Positions 16,734-27,301 of a stretch of 64,000 nucleotides of DNA are shown one piece after another. Position 1 is the stretch's first letter. The number at the start of each line of letters is the position of its first letter. The notes under the pieces are model-generated. The model was not told the origin of the DNA. It saw only the letters and a program-made list of their open reading frames with translations, and did not search any database. The position numbers and the translations under genes were made by a program. The stretch lies in the NCBI RefSeq assembly GCF_001723685.1, contig NZ_MCBX01000003.1:164241-228240 (forward strand). The letters are read 5' to 3'. Source of the stretch: Candidatus Marithrix sp. Canyon 246 (GTDB taxonomy: Bacteria > Pseudomonadota > Gammaproteobacteria > Beggiatoales > Beggiatoaceae).

Positions 16734-17308
16734 ATAATTGAGAAACCTTCAGCCTCAAGCATACGAACCAGACGAATTAAAGGCAAACCTATTATTGCTG
16801 TTGGATCACTACCAATCATTCTATCTAATAAGGCTATACCTAAACCTTCTGATTTAAAACTACCAGCACAATTATAAGGTTGATCTATTTTTAAATAATT
16901 TTCTATTTGTGTGCTTGTGAGTTGGCGAAATTTAACAGCAAAATGTACTACATCAGTTTGAATTTTATCAGTTTCAGTATTAATTACTGATAATCCAGTC
17001 AGAAAATCTACTTGTTTACCAGAAACCTGATTTAATTGTTTCACTGCTTGTTCATGATTACCCGGTTTACCTAAAATGGTATTATTATCTACAACTGCGA
17101 CTTGATCAGAACCTATAACTAAAGCGCGTTCTAATTTAGCAGATTTGGCTTTTAATATAGATAAACGAGTTACCAATTGAGTTGGCGATTCATTTTCAAG
17201 CGGTGTTTCATCAACTAATGGTGCAACAGTTTCAAAAGCAATATGAAGACGACTTAGAATTTCTTTTCTAAATGGAGATGTTGAAGCAAGTACTAAAGTT
17301 TTTGACAT
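16730..17308 (-). CDS. yceF: Maf-family nucleotide pyrophosphatase (YceF type)
   Basis: 192 aa. Motifs LASTSPFRKEILSRL, PLVDETPLENESP, VIGSDQVAVVDNNTILGKPG and CAGSFKSEGLGIALLDRMIGSDPTAIIGLPL fit the YceF branch, which hydrolyses modified nucleotides such as m7GTP. It is convergent with the SPOR gene (4-bp overlap of ends) and divergent from yceD with a 33-bp gap, the conserved arrangement beside the yceD-rpmF-fab cluster. Confidence 0.93.
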   Translation of the reverse strand: MSKTLVLASTSPFRKEILSRLHIAFETVAPLVDETPLENESPTQLVTRLSILKAKSAKLERALVIGSDQVAVVDNNTILGKPGNHEQAVKQLNQVSGKQVDFLTGLSVINTETDKIQTDVVHFAVKFRQLTSTQIENYLKIDQPYNCAGSFKSEGLGIALLDRMIGSDPTAIIGLPLIRLVRMLEAEGFSII

Positions 17309-17341
17309 ATTTTTCTATTTATTATATAATACATACATTAA

Positions 17342-17836
17342 ATGTTAGATAAATTACCCAATTTTATTGATGCAAAGCGTTTTACTTTGCAAGATTGTCA
17401 TTTAAAAGGAAATGTTGATCTAGCAGAAATGTCAAGATTACAGGATAGTCTATATAATCAAGATGGAACTGTAGAAATTGATTGGCATTTTACAACTAAT
17501 GAACAACATCGCTCAATTATTACAGGTAATATACAAACAACTGTAAATGTGTTATGTCAACGTTGTTTGCAAGTGATGTTATTACCAATTGAGACAAAAG
17601 TTGCGTTAATCATATTAAATAATGAAGATCAAGAAGTACCTCAGAATTATGAAGCTTTAATACTTACAAATCCTGAAGTTTCATTATATAATATGATTGA
17701 AGATGAACTACTGTTAGCATTACCGATTGTAAGCTATCATACAGATTGTTCATCAAATCAATATAAAAGATTAAAATCAGATCCAGAAGATCTGAAAGAA
17801 AACCCCTTTAAAATTTTAGAAAATTTAAATTTATAA
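17342..17836 (+). CDS. yceD: DUF177 protein YceD
   Basis: 164 aa. DUF177 features are seen: VLCQRCLQVMLLPIET with the conserved CxxC-type cysteines, IEDELLLALPIVSYHTDC and a C-terminal NPFKILENL. YceD is needed for normal 23S rRNA levels in plants and bacteria. It is first in the operon ahead of rpmF. Confidence 0.93.
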   Translation: MLDKLPNFIDAKRFTLQDCHLKGNVDLAEMSRLQDSLYNQDGTVEIDWHFTTNEQHRSIITGNIQTTVNVLCQRCLQVMLLPIETKVALIILNNEDQEVPQNYEALILTNPEVSLYNMIEDELLLALPIVSYHTDCSSNQYKRLKSDPEDLKENPFKILENLNL

Positions 17837-17854
17837 TAGGAATATAAATAAAAT

Positions 17855-18040
17855 ATGGCAGTCCAACAAAATCGTAAAACCCGTTCCAAACGAGGTATGC
17901 GCCGTTCCCATGATAGCTTAAAGGGACCAACTTTATCTATTGAACCCACATTAGGAGAAGAACATCTCCGTCATCATATTAGCCCATCTGGTTATTATAA
18001 AGGACGTAAAATCATTACAACTAAGGATGATAATAGTTGA
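17855..18040 (+). CDS. rpmF: 50S ribosomal protein L32
   Basis: 61 aa. [19 protein letters not shown] and [14 protein letters not shown] are diagnostic. The zinc cysteines of some L32 proteins are absent, as in most gammaproteobacteria. It overlaps plsX by 4 bp. Confidence 0.96.
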   Translation: MAVQQNRKTRSKRGMRRSHDSLKGPTLSIEPTLGEEHLRHHISPSGYYKGRKIITTKDDNS

Positions 18041-19065
18041 CACTGCGTATTGCATTAGATGCGATGAGTGGTGATCATGGACCATCAATAGTTATTCCAG
18101 CCGCTGCACAAATATTAGCAGAATTTGATAATGTAGAGCTAACTCTTGTTGGTGATGAAAAGGTAATAAATCCTTTAATCGCTCAACAATCTACTAAAAT
18201 ACAACAAAGCTTATCTGTTCATCATGCTACTCAACGAGTAGAAATGGATGAACTTCCTTCGCGTGCTTTACGTTATAAGAAAGATTCATCTATGCGCGTT
18301 GCTATTAATTTAGTTAAGCAAGGTGAAGCAGATGCTTGTGTTAGTGCTGGTAATACTGGTGCATTAATGGCAACTGCTCGTTATGTACTAAAAACTTTAC
18401 CCGGTATTGATCGCCCTGCTATAATTAGTGCAATACCTAACATGGAAGAAACAACTACCCATGTACTTGATTTAGGTGCTAATATTGACAGCAGTGCCGA
18501 ACAATTATTTCAATTTGCAATCATGGGTTCAGTATTAGCTGAAGCCGTCGATAATTTAGCTAATCCACGTATTGGATTATTAAATATTGGCGAAGAAGAA
18601 ATAAAAGGCAATGAACAAATTAAAGCGGCAGCAAAACGCTTAAATGCGATTTCCGATATTAATTATATTGGTTTTGTTGAAGGCGATGATATTAACAAAG
18701 GTACTGTTGATGTCGTAGTATGTGATGGTTTTGTGGGTAATGTATCTTTAAAAACCACAGAAGGTGTGGCTAAAATGATCAGCCATTATGTGAAACAAAG
18801 TTTTAATAAAAATTGGCTGACACGTTTAGCAGCATTAATTTGTCTGCCGATATTAAAAGATATACGTAATAAAATTGATCCGCGTCGTTATAATGGGGCA
18901 AGTTTATTAGGTTTACGTGGTATTGTTATCAAAAGTCATGGTAGTGCTGATGTATTATCATTTAGCTATGCCATTAGAGAAGCAATAATTGAAGTACAAA
19001 AAAACGTCCCATCAAAAATTAGCCAACAATTAGCAACCTTGTTAAACGAACAAAAGGCAAACTGA
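18037..19065 (+). CDS. plsX: Phosphate acyltransferase PlsX
   Basis: 342 aa, TTG start overlapping the rpmF stop. PlsX converts acyl-ACP and phosphate to acyl-phosphate, the first step of phospholipid synthesis with PlsY. Seen: [12 protein letters not shown] at the N-terminus, [35 protein letters not shown] and [17 protein letters not shown]. The length matches the family. fabH follows without a gap. Confidence 0.96.
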   Translation: MTLRIALDAMSGDHGPSIVIPAAAQILAEFDNVELTLVGDEKVINPLIAQQSTKIQQSLSVHHATQRVEMDELPSRALRYKKDSSMRVAINLVKQGEADACVSAGNTGALMATARYVLKTLPGIDRPAIISAIPNMEETTTHVLDLGANIDSSAEQLFQFAIMGSVLAEAVDNLANPRIGLLNIGEEEIKGNEQIKAAAKRLNAISDINYIGFVEGDDINKGTVDVVVCDGFVGNVSLKTTEGVAKMISHYVKQSFNKNWLTRLAALICLPILKDIRNKIDPRRYNGASLLGLRGIVIKSHGSADVLSFSYAIREAIIEVQKNVPSKISQQLATLLNEQKAN

Positions 19066-20025
19066 GTGAGTTATTCTCGTATTATTGGAACCGGTGGTTA
19101 TCTACCAGATAGAATTTTGACTAATGCAGAATTAGCAACTATGGTAGAAACTAGCGATCAATGGATCGTAGAACGCACTGGCATACGTACTCGTCATTTA
19201 GCTGCTGCTGATCAAGGAACTTGCGATTTAGCAGAACAAGCGGCTCGTCGCGCATTAGAAGCAGCTAATCTTGATGCTGCTGAATTAGATTTAATCATTG
19301 TAGCTACTACTACGCCGGATCGAATTTTTCCTAGCACTGCCTGCCTTCTACAAGAACGATTAGGGAATAATCATGCCGCTGCATTTGATGTACAAGCTGT
19401 TTGTAGTGGTTTTATTTATGGTTTAAGCATTGCCGATAAATTTATCAAAACTGGCAGCGTCAAACGCGCTTTAGTTATAGGTGCAGAAGTTTTTTCGCGC
19501 TTAGTAGATTGGAAAGATCGTAATACTTGTGTATTATTTGGTGATGGTGCCGGCGCAGTGATATTAGAAGCCAGCTCAGAACCCGGTATCTTATCTACTA
19601 GCTTACATGCTGATGGTTCCCATAAAGATAAATTAACCGTTCCTGCTACAGTTAGACAAGGCAAACTTGATGGTAATGGCTTTACCGAAATGAAAGGTAA
19701 TGAAGTTTTCAAATTTGCAGTTAAAATATTAGGCAGTCTAGTTGAAGAAGTCTTGACAAAAAATCAATTAAATACTAGTGATATTGACTGGTTAATTCCC
19801 CATCAAGCAAATATTCGGATTATATCCGCAACCGCCAAAAAATTAAATCTACCTATAGAAAAAGTAATATTAACCGTATCAGAACATGGTAATACCTCAG
19901 CTGCATCAATACCATTAGCCTTAGATGTAGGTGTACGTGATGGACGTATTAAACGTGGGGATACTATGTTATTAGAAGCAATCGGTGGAGGATTTACTTG
20001 GGGAGCAGCTTTAATTAAATTATGA
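19066..20025 (+). CDS. fabH: 3-oxoacyl-ACP synthase III
   Basis: 319 aa, GTG start directly after the plsX stop. It condenses acetyl-CoA with malonyl-ACP to start fatty-acid synthesis. The catalytic triad is visible: Cys113 (AVCSGF), His246 (PHQAN) and Asn276 (EHGNTS). The C-terminal [12 protein letters not shown] is typical. It overlaps fabD by 4 bp. Confidence 0.97.
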   Translation: MSYSRIIGTGGYLPDRILTNAELATMVETSDQWIVERTGIRTRHLAAADQGTCDLAEQAARRALEAANLDAAELDLIIVATTTPDRIFPSTACLLQERLGNNHAAAFDVQAVCSGFIYGLSIADKFIKTGSVKRALVIGAEVFSRLVDWKDRNTCVLFGDGAGAVILEASSEPGILSTSLHADGSHKDKLTVPATVRQGKLDGNGFTEMKGNEVFKFAVKILGSLVEEVLTKNQLNTSDIDWLIPHQANIRIISATAKKLNLPIEKVILTVSEHGNTSAASIPLALDVGVRDGRIKRGDTMLLEAIGGGFTWGAALIKL

Positions 20026-20933
20026 CACACGCATTTATTTTTCCCGGGCAAGGTTCTCAATCAGTCGGAATGTTAGCCGACTTAAATGCAACTTACCCAA
20101 TAGTGCAGCAAACCTTTGAACAAGCAAGTGATATTTTACATTATGACTTATGGAAACTAAGTCAAAATGGACCAAAAGAAAGCTTAAATCAAACCGAAAA
20201 AACCCAACCCGTCTTATTAGCTGCTAGTGTAGCTTTATGGCGTATTTGGCAAGATCAAGGTGGTAGTAGCAAACCTAGCTTTATGGCAGGGCATAGCTTT
20301 GGTGAATATAGTGCCTTAGTTTGTGCTGGTGCATTAGCATATGAAGATGCAGTTAGCTTAGCCCAAGATCGTGGGCGTTTTATGCAAGCAGCAGTGCCAG
20401 AAGGTGAAGGTGCAATGGCGGCTATCTTAGGTTTAAAAGATGAACAAGTGATTGAAGCTTGTAAAGCTCAAGCACAAGTTGTTTCAGCAGTGAATTTTAA
20501 CGCCCCCGGGCAAGTTGTTATTGCTGGGAATGCTGCCGGAGTAGAAGCTGCAATTGCAGCAGCTAAAAAGCTTGGTGCAAAAAAGGCAATTAAATTACCT
20601 GTAAGCGTTCCATCTCATAGTAGCTTAATGAAACCCGCTGCTGAACAAATGGCTGAAAGATTAAAAGATGTCACTATAACAGTGCCAAAAATTGCCGTAA
20701 TTCACAATGTAGATACCTCCATAAAAACCCAAGCACCTGATATTGCTACAGCTTTAGTACAGCAATTACATAATCCAGTGCTATGGGTAGCAACAATTGA
20801 AAAGATGATTGCAGAAGGAGTTACCACATTAATTGAATGCGGAGCTGGAAAAGTATTAACCGGCTTAAATAAACGCATTTCGCGTCAAACAACTGCAAAA
20901 ACACTAGAACAAGCTTTAGAGACAGCAGCATGA
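20022..20933 (+). CDS. fabD: Malonyl-CoA:ACP transacylase
   Basis: 303 aa. It moves malonyl groups from CoA to ACP. The N-terminal [13 protein letters not shown] oxyanion loop, active-site [10 protein letters not shown] (Ser92), and catalytic His in SVPSHSSLM are all present. Four-base overlaps with fabH and fabG indicate translational coupling. Confidence 0.97.
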   Translation: MTHAFIFPGQGSQSVGMLADLNATYPIVQQTFEQASDILHYDLWKLSQNGPKESLNQTEKTQPVLLAASVALWRIWQDQGGSSKPSFMAGHSFGEYSALVCAGALAYEDAVSLAQDRGRFMQAAVPEGEGAMAAILGLKDEQVIEACKAQAQVVSAVNFNAPGQVVIAGNAAGVEAAIAAAKKLGAKKAIKLPVSVPSHSSLMKPAAEQMAERLKDVTITVPKIAVIHNVDTSIKTQAPDIATALVQQLHNPVLWVATIEKMIAEGVTTLIECGAGKVLTGLNKRISRQTTAKTLEQALETAA

Positions 20934-21661
20934 ACTTAGATTTAACTGGAGAAATAGCTTTAGTAACAGGAGCTAGTCGTGGAATAGGTAAAGGAATTGC
21001 CTTAGCTTTAGCCCAAGCAGGAGCTGTTGTTATTGGAACCGCAACTAGTTCTGCTGGTGCTGATAACATCACTGAATATTTAACTGATTATCAAGGTGAA
21101 GGCAAAGTACTAGATATTACAGATACTGATAGCATTAAAAACTTATTTGATGACATACAAAGTCCGAGTATTCTAGTCAATAATGCTGGTATTACTCGTG
21201 ATTCATTATTTGTACGCATGAAAGATGATGATTGGAATGCAGTAATTGATGCCAATTTAAGTTCAGTATATCGCCTATCAAAAGCCGTATTGCGCCCAAT
21301 GACAAAAGCGCGACATGGACGTATAATTACAATTACCAGTATAATAGGTTTAACTGGAAATGCTGGGCAAACAAATTATGCAGCGGCAAAAGCCGGTACA
21401 ATAGCATTTAGCAAATCACTTGCAAAAGAAGTAGGTAGTCGTAATATTACAGTCAACACAGTTGCACCGGGATTTATTGAAACCGATATGACACGTGGAT
21501 TGATAGAAAAACAACAAGAAGCAATGTTAAAAAATATCCCACTGAACCGTATTGGCAATGTAGATGATATTGCAGCTGCGGTAGTATTTTTAGCCTCAAA
21601 AGCATCGGGGTATATTACAGGTGAAACCATACATGTCAATGGTGGCATGTATATGTCATAA
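20930..21661 (+). CDS. fabG: 3-oxoacyl-ACP reductase
   Basis: 243 aa. This NADPH-dependent short-chain dehydrogenase reduces beta-ketoacyl-ACP. Seen: nucleotide motif [16 protein letters not shown], the catalytic Ser ([11 protein letters not shown]), Tyr150 and Lys154 (YAAAK), and the C-terminal HVNGGMYM. acpP follows 14 bp downstream with an AAGGAG site. Confidence 0.97.
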   Translation: MNLDLTGEIALVTGASRGIGKGIALALAQAGAVVIGTATSSAGADNITEYLTDYQGEGKVLDITDTDSIKNLFDDIQSPSILVNNAGITRDSLFVRMKDDDWNAVIDANLSSVYRLSKAVLRPMTKARHGRIITITSIIGLTGNAGQTNYAAAKAGTIAFSKSLAKEVGSRNITVNTVAPGFIETDMTRGLIEKQQEAMLKNIPLNRIGNVDDIAAAVVFLASKASGYITGETIHVNGGMYMS

Positions 21662-21675
21662 GGAGAAAATATAAA

Positions 21676-21909
21676 ATGAGTATTGAAGAAAAAGTAAAAG
21701 GTATAGTTGTAGAACAATTAGGTGTTCAAGCAGATCAAGTTAAAACAGATTCCTCTTTTGTTGATGATTTAGGTGCAGATTCTCTTGATACAGTTGAATT
21801 AGTAATGGCATTAGAAGAAGAATTTGGATGCGAAATTCCAGATGAAGATGCAGAAAAAATTACAACTGTAAAAGAAGCAGTTTCTTATATACAGGATCAT
21901 CAAAAATAA
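21676..21909 (+). CDS. acpP: Acyl carrier protein
   Basis: 77 aa. The phosphopantetheine attachment serine is Ser36 in [18 protein letters not shown]. The protein is strongly acidic, as expected. The AAGGAG ribosome site is strong, fitting high expression. Confidence 0.98.
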   Translation: MSIEEKVKGIVVEQLGVQADQVKTDSSFVDDLGADSLDTVELVMALEEEFGCEIPDEDAEKITTVKEAVSYIQDHQK

Positions 21910-21925
21910 TTTCATAACAATCCGT

Positions 21926-21951
21926 TGGGCTTACTTTTGTCAGCCCAACCT
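21926..21951. terminator. Hairpin between acpP and fabF
   Basis: gttgggct pairs with agcccaac around a loop. There is no T-run, so it is more likely a stabilising or attenuating structure after the highly expressed acpP. Similar stems occur near 9274 and 47165. Confidence 0.4.
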
Positions 21952-21965
21952 ACAACATAAATATC

Positions 21966-23207
21966 GTGACTAAAAGACGTGTAGTAATTACTGGTTTAGG
22001 AGCTGTTTCTCCAGTAGGTTTAACAGTAGAAGAAAGTTGGAAAGCTATATTAGCAGGCAAAAGTGGTATTGCAAAAATCACCAATTTTGATATTTCTAGT
22101 TTTCCTAGTCAAATAGCAGGGCAAGTCAAAGGTTTTGATGTAAAACAATATTTGTCAGCTAAAGATGCAAGAAAAATGGATCCATTTATCCATTATGGAA
22201 TTGCTGCTGCAACTCAAGCTATTGAAGATGCAGGATTAGAAATAACAGAAACTAATGCAGAACGAATTGGTGTAGCAATTGGCGCAGGAATAGGCGGATT
22301 ACCCGGAATTGAAAAAGGTCATAATGCCTATTTAAAAGCTGGAGTACGTAAAATATCCCCATTTTTTGTACCTGCTAATATTATAAATATGATCTCTGGT
22401 AATTTATCAGTTAAATATGGTTTAAAGGGTCCAAATTATGCAATTTCAACAGCCTGTTCCACAGGAACTCATAATATTGGAAATGCCGCTCGCCTAATTC
22501 AATATGGTGATGCAGATGTTATGATTGCTGGTGGTGCCGAAATGGCAAGTTCAGAAATGGGAATGGGTGGTTTTGGAGCAGCCCGTGCATTATCTACCCG
22601 TAACGACGATCCAGAAACAGCTAGCCGCCCTTGGGATATTGATCGTGATGGCTTTGTATTAGGTGATGGTGCTGGCGTTTTAGTATTAGAAGAATATGAA
22701 ACTGCAAAACAACGCGGTGCCAAAATATATGCAGAATTAGTAGGTTCAGGTATGAGTGGTGACGCATATCACATGACTTTACCGCCTAAAGATGGCAATG
22801 GCGCACGACGTTGCATGTTAAATGCCTTAAACGATGCAAAAATAAATCCAGAACAAGTAAACTATATAAATGCACATGGCACCTCAACTCCAGCAGGCGA
22901 TAAAGTAGAAACACTAGCAATAAAAACAGCCTTTGGCGATTATGCGAAAAATTTAGCAATCAGCTCTACGAAATCCATGACTGGACATTTATTAGGAGCA
23001 GCAGGAGGATTAGAAGCCATATTCAGTATATTAAGTATTCGCGATCAAGTTGCACCACCGACAATTAATATACATAATATTGATCCTGAATGTGAAGGCT
23101 TAGATTATGTAGCAAACCAAGCCAAAGAAATGACAATTGAAGTAGCAGTGTCAAACTCCTTTGGATTTGGAGGCACTAATGGCAGCTTGGTGTTTAGGAA
23201 ATGTTAA
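21966..23207 (+). CDS. fabF: 3-oxoacyl-ACP synthase II
   Basis: 413 aa, GTG start. It is an elongating ketosynthase. The Cys-His-His triad is present: Cys164 (TACSTGTH), His304 (NAHGTSTP) and His341 (SMTGHLLGA); [11 protein letters not shown] closes the protein. It overlaps mltG by 7 bp. Confidence 0.97.
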   Translation: MTKRRVVITGLGAVSPVGLTVEESWKAILAGKSGIAKITNFDISSFPSQIAGQVKGFDVKQYLSAKDARKMDPFIHYGIAAATQAIEDAGLEITETNAERIGVAIGAGIGGLPGIEKGHNAYLKAGVRKISPFFVPANIINMISGNLSVKYGLKGPNYAISTACSTGTHNIGNAARLIQYGDADVMIAGGAEMASSEMGMGGFGAARALSTRNDDPETASRPWDIDRDGFVLGDGAGVLVLEEYETAKQRGAKIYAELVGSGMSGDAYHMTLPPKDGNGARRCMLNALNDAKINPEQVNYINAHGTSTPAGDKVETLAIKTAFGDYAKNLAISSTKSMTGHLLGAAGGLEAIFSILSIRDQVAPPTINIHNIDPECEGLDYVANQAKEMTIEVAVSNSFGFGGTNGSLVFRKC

Positions 23208-24268
23208 GAATCCTATTATTCCTCTTCTTATTCATCACTCTCGTAGTTAGCACAATAGCGGGAGGTGGTTATTGGGTTTATAAAAATAAACTTCATATGC
23301 CAATTGCATTATCTGAAGATGTGCATCATATGGTAGAGCCTAATACCACCTTGCGCACCGTTGCCATTAACTTAATGGATAAAAAACTTCTAAATTACCC
23401 AACTGCATTATTATGGGTAAATTTAGCGCGTTGGCAAAAAAAAGCTCATAAAATTAAAGCTGGAGAATATCTGATAAATGTTGGAATTACCCCTCAACAA
23501 CTATTAGATAAAATGATTGCTGGTAAAACCGTAAAGTATAAATTAACCATACCTGAAGGTTGGAATTTCAAACAAGTTTTAGCCGCAATACGTAAACATC
23601 CGAAACTAATTCAAACTTTGGATGATAATGATACGATCATGGCAAAACTTGGATTTGCAAATCAGCATCCAGAAGGGCGTTTTTATCCAGATACTTATAT
23701 TTTTACCAGCAAAACTACCGACGTTGCGCTTTTAAAGCGAGCTTATAAAATGATGCAAAGCAAATTAGCAGCCGCTTGGAAAAAACGCGATGATAATTTA
23801 CCTCTAAAAACTCCATATCAAGCTTTAATATTAGCATCAATAATAGAAAAAGAAACGGCTGCTGCTGTAGAACGCCCATTAATTGGTGGTGTATTTACCA
23901 GACGCTTAAAAAAAGGAATGTTATTACAAACTGATCCAACAGTGATTTATGCACTATCTGAAGCTTACGATGGCAAAATTTACAAACGAGATCTAAGAAT
24001 TGATAGCCCTTATAATACTTATAGATACAAAGGATTACCGCCAACACCTATCGCAATGCCCGGAATTGCAGCCATAGAAGCCGCTCTACATCCTAGCGAA
24101 GGAACTACCCTATATTTTGTTGCAAAAGGCAATCAAGGCTACCATTATTTTTCTTCAAACTTAAAAGAACATGATTGTGCAGTGATAAAATATCTACTAA
24201 CAAAACATTCATCTAGTTATAAACGCTGGTGTAGAAAACGTCCAAGTTGTCAAGCCTGCCGCAGCTAA
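23201..24268 (+). CDS. mltG: Endolytic murein transglycosylase
   Basis: 355 aa. MltG cuts nascent glycan strands at the inner membrane and sets their length. One N-terminal membrane span (about 4-24), a LysM-like YceG subdomain, and the catalytic core [29 protein letters not shown] (Glu in IEKE) with [27 protein letters not shown] and [14 protein letters not shown]. The tail [13 protein letters not shown] is Cys-rich and unusual. A deleted duplicate lies at 27302-28089. Confidence 0.93.
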   Translation: MLRILLFLFLFITLVVSTIAGGGYWVYKNKLHMPIALSEDVHHMVEPNTTLRTVAINLMDKKLLNYPTALLWVNLARWQKKAHKIKAGEYLINVGITPQQLLDKMIAGKTVKYKLTIPEGWNFKQVLAAIRKHPKLIQTLDDNDTIMAKLGFANQHPEGRFYPDTYIFTSKTTDVALLKRAYKMMQSKLAAAWKKRDDNLPLKTPYQALILASIIEKETAAAVERPLIGGVFTRRLKKGMLLQTDPTVIYALSEAYDGKIYKRDLRIDSPYNTYRYKGLPPTPIAMPGIAAIEAALHPSEGTTLYFVAKGNQGYHYFSSNLKEHDCAVIKYLLTKHSSSYKRWCRKRPSCQACRS

Positions 24269-24816
24269 TGAACATAGGAATTTGTGGCAGTCATCGAACT
24301 GGCAAAACAACATTAGCAGCAGCAATTGCCAAACAAAAGCAAATAAAATTTGTAAAAACCAACACTAGCGGCGTATTTGCAGAGCATGGATTAGATCCAT
24401 CTCAGCCGCTAGACTTTAAAACTCGCTTATCAATTCAACACCACGTAATAGAAGCCGCTATTACAATTTGGCAAGCAGAAACCAAAGCTTTCATAACAGA
24501 TCGAACTCCCATAGACTTCATGGCTTACACACTAGCAGAAATACAAGGCGACACTGAAGTCGATTACTCTCAACTAGAAAGCTATCTGAACAAATGCTTT
24601 AAAGTATGCAAGCAATACTTTAACAAACTAATAATAGTACAACCAGCAATACCATTAGTATATGAAACAGGCAAAGCAGCCCTAAATCGCGCCTATATGG
24701 AACATCTAAATAGCTTAATTCAAGGATTATGTGCAGATGAACGGCAACATTGTACTAGTATTTTAATTCCACGCCAGACATTGAGTATTGAAGAACGGAT
24801 TGATTTAGTTGGATAA
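24268..24816 (+). CDS. P-loop kinase-like ATPase (AAA_28), copy 1
   Basis: 182 aa from the ATG at 24268, which overlaps the mltG TAA; an upstream TTG in the mltG end is less likely. Walker A is GSHRTGKTT (about 5-13), with FITDRTPIDFMAY as the second core motif and a late Arg-containing LNRAYMEHLNSL. It resembles NadR/thymidylate-kinase-like nucleotide kinases. It takes the place where tmk follows mltG in many gammaproteobacteria, but it is not a normal Tmk. The substrate is unknown. A nearly identical copy lies at 28089. Confidence 0.75.
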   Translation: MNIGICGSHRTGKTTLAAAIAKQKQIKFVKTNTSGVFAEHGLDPSQPLDFKTRLSIQHHVIEAAITIWQAETKAFITDRTPIDFMAYTLAEIQGDTEVDYSQLESYLNKCFKVCKQYFNKLIIVQPAIPLVYETGKAALNRAYMEHLNSLIQGLCADERQHCTSILIPRQTLSIEERIDLVG

Positions 24817-24828
24817 AAGCATAATATT

Positions 24829-25596
24829 TCATATACTCTCTGTTACCTGTTGGATGGATTCCAAAATAACCTGCAACATAAACTCTATAAAAACAGTGCT
24901 TTCTCCATCATTGCCCGATTGCTGTAGTGCATGATAATAATCCTGTTGATAATCCCTGATCACACTTTCCACTGGTATAGTTTGAAACAGGGGTTTCCAG
25001 TTATTTAAAATCAGTGTCTGCCACAAACGACCCATCCTACCATTGCCATCAATGAATGGATGGATAAATTCAAACTCATAGTGAAAAATACTACTGCTAA
25101 TTAAAGGATGTTCTGCTGACTGTTGCAACCAGTCAAACAGCTCAGCCATTAAGCCTGATACCATATTTGCTGGTGGTGCAATATGAGTAACACCTTCTTT
25201 TCCATACACACCAACAGATTGTGTGCGAAAGTGTCCAGCACGGGTTAATATTTGCCCCATCATCAATTGATGTGCCTTGAGCAAATGATCTATATTATAG
25301 CAATCATAGTGCGGAAACTGCTCATAAACAGCAATTGCCCCTTGCACTTCGGCTAGTTCTTTGGGTGTACTTAATACTCTTTTCCCTTCCAATACAGCAG
25401 ATACTTTTTGTTCTGAAAAACTATTACCCTCTATTTGCAGTGTGCCAGTAATGGTTTTGATCTTGTTGATTTTGCGTAGTTTGGGCGTATTCAGCTTTGA
25501 ATCTATGTATTTTATCTCTCCTAATATTTCAGCAATATTAGTTAGAAAATGGGTTATTTTTGTAGTGATACGGTAGGGTGGTTGATAGCTCATCAT
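24829..25596 (-). CDS. Fic-domain protein
   Basis: 255 aa. The core motif HPFIDGNGRMGR is intact (catalytic His179), so AMPylation or a related transfer is possible. An N-terminal inhibitory helix motif TLQIEG (52-57; S/T-x-x-x-E-G/N) marks it as self-inhibited class II. The winged-helix C-terminus of longer relatives (about 370 aa) is absent. It lies between the two copies of the mltG-kinase block with convergent orientation to copy 1. Confidence 0.9.
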   Translation of the reverse strand: MMSYQPPYRITTKITHFLTNIAEILGEIKYIDSKLNTPKLRKINKIKTITGTLQIEGNSFSEQKVSAVLEGKRVLSTPKELAEVQGAIAVYEQFPHYDCYNIDHLLKAHQLMMGQILTRAGHFRTQSVGVYGKEGVTHIAPPANMVSGLMAELFDWLQQSAEHPLISSSIFHYEFEFIHPFIDGNGRMGRLWQTLILNNWKPLFQTIPVESVIRDYQQDYYHALQQSGNDGESTVFIEFMLQVILESIQQVTESI

Positions 25597-25708
25597 TTTA
25601 TCCTTTATTTTTAAAGATTTTGCAAAACTATTTGCTCTAAGCTAATGCATCACTGGGTTTAACACTTTCCATTACCACTATTGTGATTGCTTGGATATTT
25701 TATCGTCC

Positions 25709-25763
25709 AAGTTGTGAGGCTTGCCCAAAGCAGCCCTAAATCGCGCCTACATGGAACATTGAA
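25709..25763 (+). pseudogene. Fused fragments of mltG tail and kinase
   Basis: cgtccaagttgtgaggcttg matches the mltG C-terminal codons (KRPSC.AC). It joins directly to caaagcagccctaaatcgcg..atggaacatt from late in the kinase gene, so about 390 bp between are deleted. It is a third, almost erased copy of the duplicated block. Confidence 0.7.
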
Positions 25764-25768
25764 GATAT

Positions 25769-26638
25769 TTAAAACTTATAATCAATCTCAAGCATAATAT
25801 TTTTTACCTTAACATTATCATTATTAATAGGTACTTCTTTGGCTTTATGCTGAGCATATCTAAGGTGAATCAGGAAGTTGTCGATCTTTTTGCCAATCCC
25901 TAGCATATAACTCTCTTTAAACTCCATAGCGTGATGTTGTACTTTAAGTCCTTCATTCATAACAGCAAATATACGTTCTCCTAGATAGGTTCCTACACCA
26001 AGGTGGTAACCTTTATAATGAGCATGACCCTTTAGTCCCAAGCTAAAGTAGTTGTTCTTGGCTTTTTTGCTAAAGTTATTGCTGTTTTTATCGTTGAGGT
26101 GGATGTACTTCCCTATAACTGCACTGATAAACTCTATATTGTTAAACTTTTTTTTGAAGCCAAGTTTAAGATCACTCTGATAAACATCAAAGTTCTTATA
26201 GTCACTAAGGTATTGCGTTAAACTTAGTGTTTTGTAGCGATAGCCTAAACCATAAATATGACCTCCATCAGTCTCTTTCATCAGGTTATCATCTATGTTG
26301 GCATAGGATAAAGATAAGTTATTCTTTTTGGATATGTTATATTGATATTTTAAGGTATGTTTTTTTACTTCTAGATCTTTATTGAGCCTCTTTGTTGTAT
26401 CGGTATAGGTCTCTTCATAATAGAACTGATAATGGTGTTTGTGATCTTGATGGTCTAGTTCTATACCATAACGTTTACCATTGTCTTTCTTTTTTGAGTT
26501 CTCAAAATCTAGCGTTCCATAGTTGATTTTAATATTTGTATTACCAACATGCTTATGATGATCTTCTTCCAAAGCATATGATGTAGTAGATATGACTGTC
26601 AATAGCACTATCAGGTTTAATTTTTCATTTTTATCCAT
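25769..26638 (-). CDS. Putative outer-membrane beta-barrel protein
   Basis: 289 aa. A signal peptide (LNLIVLLTVISTTSYA) precedes a His-rich start (EEDHHKHVG) and about a dozen alternating amphipathic strands with Tyr/Lys-rich turns, and the protein ends in DYKF, a C-terminal aromatic as outer-membrane barrels need. A second His cluster (DHQDHKHHYQF) could bind metal; that is inference. No named family is recognised. Its Lys/Asn-rich style and codon use differ from the core genes, so transfer is plausible. Confidence 0.6.
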   Translation of the reverse strand: MDKNEKLNLIVLLTVISTTSYALEEDHHKHVGNTNIKINYGTLDFENSKKKDNGKRYGIELDHQDHKHHYQFYYEETYTDTTKRLNKDLEVKKHTLKYQYNISKKNNLSLSYANIDDNLMKETDGGHIYGLGYRYKTLSLTQYLSDYKNFDVYQSDLKLGFKKKFNNIEFISAVIGKYIHLNDKNSNNFSKKAKNNYFSLGLKGHAHYKGYHLGVGTYLGERIFAVMNEGLKVQHHAMEFKESYMLGIGKKIDNFLIHLRYAQHKAKEVPINNDNVKVKNIMLEIDYKF

Positions 26639-26700
26639 AAGAATATTAGGTAATAAGGTCTTTAAATTACAAATGATGATTTCTCATATGGTTTAGGTTA

Positions 26701-26850
26701 TAAATAATAATACCATTTTTTTTTAAATTTGTCTATTAATATCTGAGCTTGCGCTGACTGCGTATCTCACGTTCTAGCCTTGTAGGGTCGGTGATAACCG
26801 ACCATTTTACTACAGATACTTCATAAGATTTTTATCGAGTTTCAGACCTG
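26701..26850. repeat. 150-bp dispersed repeat, copy 1
   Basis: Runs from the A/T-rich aatttgtctattaatat through gcttgcgctgactgcgta and gtagggtcggtga to tatcgagtttcagacctg. It recurs at 32094-32241 in the same orientation, about 90 percent alike by eye. It ends in one arm of the 33-bp palindrome family (26844-26858). Confidence 0.85.
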
Positions 26851-26942
26851 ACAGGTCTTTAAAGCTAAACGTATCGGTGGAAATTGGGCAACAGTAGCTG
26901 TTACAAGTAGCCCATAAGCCGGTAAATTTGCTAAGTTTTCCG

Positions 26943-27035
26943 CTAATTATCATGTTTAAGTTTATCTTCCATTAACATATTGAACAATGTATCAGCCGCA
27001 TTGGAGGTTTGATTAGTCGAAATATTTATTTCCAT
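26943..27035 (-). pseudogene. Small coding remnant, unrecognised
   Basis: The frame MEINISTNQTSNAADTLFNM.. (30 aa) has a good AGGAGA site upstream of its ATG at 27035. Past the stop, another frame continues plausibly as AENLANLPAYGLLVTATVAQ down to about 26870. It looks like a frameshifted small gene; no family is recognised. Confidence 0.35.
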
Positions 27036-27071
27036 TTTGTATCTCCTGTTATAACTATGAGGAATAATGTA

Positions 27072-27144
27072 AGTACAACGAATTACGTGGATAATATAAT
27101 TAATTTTATAGACTTATTCGTTTATCCACGCCATTCGTTGTACT
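27072..27144. repeat. Palindrome family 2, copy 2
   Basis: Arms agtacaacgaattacgtgga and tccacgccattcgttgtact, 73 bp in all. It is almost the same as 32678-32750. Confidence 0.9.
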
Positions 27145-27301
27145 CTATACAAACAACCGCCATCCATCAAAAAAGCAGTAGTAAATCAAAAATAGGTGAG
27201 CGGCAATCAGTAACAGAAAAGCGAAGCGAGCTAACCAAGAGGGAGTGCCGGTTTTTAAACTGTTATCCACGAAGCCCGCCTCTTCATCCAAATCTCCAAA
27301 C

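Noticed and set aside
24247..24267. TTG start for the P-loop kinase giving seven extra residues
   Set aside because: The ATG at 24268 overlaps the mltG stop in the usual coupled way and directly precedes the GICGSHRTGKT core.
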